Origin: Hydrangea macrophylla
Taxonomy: Eukaryota > Streptophyta > Magnoliopsida > Cornales > Hydrangeaceae
DNA length: 64,000 nt
Assembly (NCBI GenBank): GCA_033977485.1
Contig: CM066988.1
Location: 3,928,501 to 3,992,500 of the forward strand
Direction: 5' to 3'
Positions 60,190 through 64,000 of the stretch are shown here, in pieces. The position numbers were made by a program, and so were the translations under genes. The notes under the pieces are model-generated. The model saw only the letters and a list, made by a program, of their open reading frames with translations, was not told where the DNA came from and ran no database searches. The stretch's first letter is position 1; each line of letters opens with the position of its first letter.

Positions 60190-60258
60190 ATGTGGCACTT
60201 AGAGGGCCCATGTGGCACTCAAGAGTGCCATGCAGTACTCATATGACTGCCACCATGG
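60190..60258. repeat. second GGCACTC/GAGTGCC cluster
   Basis: CATGTGGCACTTAGAGGGCC, GTGGCACTCAAGAGTGCCAT and CTGCCACCATGGCTCTCAG in 69 bp. The order resembles 57041-57106. A TATA box CTCTATATAGG follows at 60353-60363, 95 bp downstream. Confidence 0.75.
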
Positions 60259-60352
60259 CTCTCAGACTATTTTGCAACTTTTGACGATTTTGGCAATTTT
60301 CGGACTTCTTTCCGACTTTGGACTCCCAATCCTTCCCAAACTTGACTTGATA

Positions 60353-60363
60353 CTCTATATAGG
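60353..60363 (+). promoter_or_regulatory. TATA box upstream of second ORF
   Basis: CTCTATATAGG lies 55 bp before the ATG at 60418 and 95 bp after the palindrome cluster, the same spacing as in the Tat LTRs. It suggests an internal promoter for the ORF that follows. Confidence 0.45.
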
Positions 60364-60417
60364 CCCTAGAAACTCCCCTATTTTCATTCATATTCATCCC
60401 AAAAAGCTCCTTTTAAT

Positions 60418-61317
60418 GGAAACTATCATGGTTCATGCTCTCTTCAAATGGATGAATGAATTCTGCGACCTTGATTGCGTTTACTTACAACCTTTTGGTT
60501 TAGATAGCCTATTCTCTCTTCATCACATGAAGTCTCAAAAAAATTTATGGAAGCTATGATTACTTGTTGGGATCCTAAATATCATATTTTCTAATTCAAT
60601 TGTGAGGAGCTATGCCCCACCCTTGAAGAATTCTCCGTTATGCTAGGCTATGACTGTGAGTCCAAACTCATGTTTCCTTCTCATCAATTCAGGTATTCTT
60701 CCTTTTTGTCATCCTTAAGCGGGCTGACTCTTCTCGAATGCGATGATCTCATTGGAGGGGGTTATATCTTACTATTTTCCCTCATCAAGCTCTTTTCCTC
60801 GAATGATCCTACCATTGCTAGTGAACACAGATGGGGTATTCTTGCTTTGTGCATGCTTTCCCACTTCCTTTTCAATGATTCTACTACCATGGAGGATGTG
60901 AAGCTTATCAACATATCCTTAGAGGTAAGCAAGGGAAAGAATCCAATGATGATCTGCTTGGCTAAAACTATAACCGGATTAGACAAGGCTTCTGCACGCT
61001 TTGTAGAAAACTTCCATGGGTCCATGATCTTGCTACAGGTATGGCTTCTTGAAAGAACTAAACTAATAGGTCCTCTTAAGAATTTATCCACCTTCTCTAC
61101 CCTCTATCATACTCGAGAAATTGCTCGTCTTCATGAATCTTTGCAAGATTGGACTATCTGGTTCCACGACTTTACTCATAGATATTCAATGGAATATCGA
61201 GTGGTGGAAGGTCAAGACCTCTACTTTCATTACACGCTCAATTTCGGGCGTCAGTATTCAGGGTCTCCATATGTGGTCTTTTTATCTTCCCAGTCGGATT
61301 CTCCGTTAATTCAATAA
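60418..61317 (+). pseudogene. unknown plant transposon-associated domain, frameshifted
   Basis: Starts METIMVHALFKWM, then a CWDPKYHIF segment, CPTLEEFSVMLGYD and a long clean frame (60640-61317) rich in Leu and Ser with no stops. The WDP..HxF and PTLEEF signature is, as I recall, that of an uncharacterised plant domain (DUF7745) seen in retroelement-linked proteins. A frameshift in the A run near 60537 and a stop near 60591 break the N-terminus. Function unknown. Confidence 0.5.
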
Positions 61318-61733
61318 CATTCAAGAAGTTCTTATCCATCCTCTCGGGATTCCAAAGAAAGTTGTTCATAAAGCCTCGGACATCCTTTATTTCAAGATGT
61401 GTTAGGAACTACGCCAATCCATAGAACACAACAAGGAATCCATCTCTCTTGCTCCATCAAAAGATGTAATAAAAGCCATATAGAAAGAGAAGAGACTAAA
61501 CAAAAAATGACCAAGGGAATGAAGAAACCTCTAACTCCATTTTTCAAGACTAGTCTTTAGAATAGCATACATCCTTCTCTTCGTTTACTTTTTAGCTTTT
61601 GTTTTATCTTTGAGAAGTGGAATAAGACTTCAATCAATAAAACTTTAGTCTTGAGGATTCTCCTTATTTGGTCCACTTTCAGCTTTTCACTTATTATTTG
61701 TTATGCAAATCTTATCATGCTTAACTTATCGAT
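61318..61733. other. junction between + and - Tat sequences
   Basis: The sequence between the + strand ORF and the minus-strand pol holds no recognisable domain, LTR end or polypurine tract. Confidence 0.4.
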
Positions 61734-64000
61734 TCAAAACCATTTTATTTTAATCTTTTGAGTGCGTGCCTGAATCTTTTCCCTAAAATCTACATTAATG
61801 TTTGGTTCAGATATGGGGCTAGCCCTTTTAAAAGAAGGGTTAGGCTTCAAGACTAGGGTTGCCCCTAGTATAGGTATACTCAAAGAAATCAAGATTGGGA
61901 AGGGCTTGCCCCTAGTGTAACAAATGAATATGAATGGCTTAAGGACTTGGATCAAACCTATTTCTAGGCTCCCTACGTATCCCTCACCCTCAGTAACCTT
62001 ACTTGGGAGAACCTTCTTGTTGTAAGCTCTAGCTATCCGTTGTTGATACTCCCAAACTTGGTTCAGTGCTTCCAATCATTTCTCATCTATCAATCCTAGC
62101 TCCTCTCTCTCAACTAGTGGGATTCCTCTACTTCACATTCAGCCATTACCCTCAAAGACGGCATCTCTAATTCTATCAGTAATATAGACTCCATCCCATA
62201 TACCAATGAGTATGGCGTAGCTCCAATGGACGTCCTCACTGACATCTGATATCACCACAAGGCAAATGGTAGCTTCTCATGCTAGTCCTTATACGTGTCT
62301 GCCATCTTTTGTAAAATTGCCTTCACATTCTTATTTACAGCTTCTATTGCCCAATTGTCTGTAGCCTATAGGGTGATGACTTATGGTGGGTGATCTTACA
62401 CTCTTCCAGTAGTGCTAGTACCTTAGCTTTAAAATGCGACCCATTATCAGATATGACCTCACGAGGGACTCCATACCGATAGATGATAATATGGTTGATG
62501 AATTTAGCCACGTCTTTAGCTTCTAACTTCGTATACGATGCCGCTTCTACCCACTTTGTAAAGTAATCGATAGCTACTACGATACATCTATTTTCATTTG
62601 ACGACTTCGATATCACTTCTCCAATTATGTCTATTCCCCATACTAAGAATGGCCAAGGCATGGTAAGGCTATAGAGTTCCGATGATGCGGTATGCATAAG
62701 ATTCGCATGGATCTGACAACGATTACATTTCCTTACGTACTTACAGCAGTCATGTTTCATGGTGGACCAGTAGTACCCCTGCCTCACTATTTTCTTTGCT
62801 AACATGTGTCCATTCATATGTGGGCCATATCCCCCTACGTGAATTTCCTGCATCAGCCTCTCAGCTTTACTTTTATCTAAACATAAGAGGTTCCTTCTGT
62901 TGAGATTGTTTGTCCCACATCGGGGACTTATAACCGAGTTACTCAATATATAAGTTCAAGGAGCTACTCCACCCATTGCCAATTGGTTTTGGGTTGGATG
63001 CTCCAATTCAACATGGTATCAAAGCAGGTTATTGTTGGGCCCAATTTGTCCACGTGTGTTCCACGTCACCCTATCTCAGTAATCCACGTGTTGGGCTCTC
63101 AGTCATGCCACACGTGCGGGGGCGTGTTGAGATTGTTTGTCCCACATCGGGGACTTATAACCGAGTTACTCAATATATAAGTTCAAGGAGCTACTCCACC
63201 CATTGCCAATTGGTTTTGGGTTGGATGCTCCAATTCAACACCTTCCTATGTGTGACCTTCAGTATAACTCTCCTCTGTGTATTACAAAGTGGGTTGATAA
63301 CCTCCTTATTGCTCTATTGTCCTTTTCCGTGGCTCCTTTAGGGTATCTTTGCTCACTTACGAACTTCCAAATATCACTATACCAAGGTAACTCCTCTTCG
63401 TCCTCTAGGTTAGAAACACAATAGTAGGATGGGTTTTCTCTTCTTTCTATGATCAAGGGCCTCATGGTTATTCCAACAGGTATTTCTATCATCGAGGCAA
63501 GGGTGGCCAAAGCATCTGCAAATTGGTTCTAGTCCCGGGGTAGGTAAAAGAATGTGATCTCCTCAAATCTTGCCTCCAGACTCTCCAAGTACTCATGATA
63601 GGGTTTCAACTTCTCCTCCTTGACTTTCTAGTCTCCTCTAGCTAATGAAATTATCAAATTAGAATCCCCAAACACTTCAACCCTTTTTGCCCCTAGTCCT
63701 AGTGCCATTTCTAGTCCAATCGTGCAAGCCTCATATTCGCTGACATTGTTAGTGATAGCAAAGTTTAATTTGATGGCTAATGGTGCGTTAGCACCATCTA
63801 GAGATACTAGCACTATCCTGACTCCATATCCCTTCTGATTAGCGGCTCCAGCAAAATATACCCTCCACGTTTCTTGACTAATGATAATGAGCTCCTCATC
63901 GGGAAATGAGAATTCTTTAACATCATCCCCATCTATCGCTTGGTCGGCTAGGAACTCTGCTATCGCCCTTCCTTTGACGAATTTCCTCACTACATATTTT
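61734..64000 (-). pseudogene. Tat-lineage RNase H and integrase, right end cut by window
   Basis: On the minus strand, from the right: RNase H of the Tat type (63990-63628: WRVYFAGAANQKGYG, NVSEYEAC, VFGDSNL); a linker (63510-63259: IHRGELY); integrase zinc finger and core (62880-62344: MNGHMLAKKIVRQGYYW, VRKCNRCQIHAN, WGIDIIGEV, DYFTKWVEAA, ISDNGSHF); integrase C-terminus (62075-61950: EALNQVWEYQQRIARAYNKK). Stops and frameshifts near 62344 and 62075 show decay. A TRIM (62898-63240) splits the linker from integrase. It runs against the + strand ORFs. Confidence 0.9.
62898..63240 (+). mobile_element. complete TRIM retrotransposon (343 bp)
   Basis: Two 116 bp direct repeats (62898-63013, 63125-63240) that read as identical, starting TGTTGAGA and ending TTCAACA. 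The primer site TGGTATCAAAGC follows the first at 63014-63025 and a purine-rich GCGGGGGCG precedes the second. Perfect 5 bp duplications ccttc (62893-62897, 63241-63245). Each LTR has a CCCACATCGG segment and a TATA-like CAATATATAAG. Total length and lack of coding match TRIMs. It is inserted in Tat pol and looks very recent. Confidence 0.95.

Overview
This window is plant nuclear DNA, most likely from a large, repeat-rich eudicot genome. The evidence is long-LTR Ty3/gypsy elements of the Tekay and Ogre/Tat types, Ty1/copia elements, TRIMs, several MITE types (Stowaway, Tourist-like, hAT, Mutator-like), and fragments of two plant-type genes split by introns. No bacterial-style operon, rRNA gene, tRNA gene or CRISPR array is present. 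Species cannot be named from what I see.

Layout. 1-1375: a long Tekay-like LTR (+), inserted in a decayed copia element (1376-3759) that also carries a hAT MITE. 3.9-9.0 kb: AT-rich sequence with a Mutator-type MITE, a probable old gypsy LTR, a GTCGAC palindrome cluster and a 566 bp fold-back element. 9.3-13.2 kb (-): the only clear host gene, the 3' end of a TFIIIB B'' (BDP1) gene, with three exons that splice in frame. Its 2.9 kb last intron holds a tandem TRIM-like array. A possible 5' exon with a CGG repeat lies at 16.68-16.8 kb, but I could not find the N-terminal coding exons between. 13.2-18 kb: MITEs and fold-backs.

18-34 kb is a nest on the minus strand. A 3 kb Tekay LTR (17989-27706) is split by a deleted Ogre/Tat element (19069-25821, 5 bp target duplication). 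The adjacent Tekay integrase pseudogene is split by a solo LTR (28038-29328). Further right are a copia-like LTR, another LTR (to 32414) and a gag-only gypsy remnant. 35633-40126 is a recently inserted copia element with identical LTRs and perfect 5 bp target duplications, but with a broken gag-pol. 40-46.4 kb is mostly unassigned, with a Stowaway MITE and a fossil exon of an ARF3-like auxin response factor.

46.4-64 kb: an inverted Tat LTR (46443-51273) containing a solo LTR, a copia pseudogene, then a Tat LTR in + orientation (53720-56710). The last is followed by a primer-binding site complementary to about 36 nt of tRNA-Arg and by degenerate ORFs with a plant mobile domain and a second unknown plant domain. 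These run tail-to-tail into a minus-strand Tat integrase/RNase H region that carries a perfect 343 bp TRIM.

How the parts relate: almost all coding sequence here is retrotransposon polyprotein in various stages of decay, and the nesting order can be read from target-site duplications. The most unusual pattern is that several unrelated LTR families carry, roughly 20-130 bp upstream of their TATA box, a compact cluster of one self-complementary word. The word differs by family: GGCACTC/GAGTGCC, AACCGGTT, CTCGAG/GAGCGCT, or TCGATCGA.
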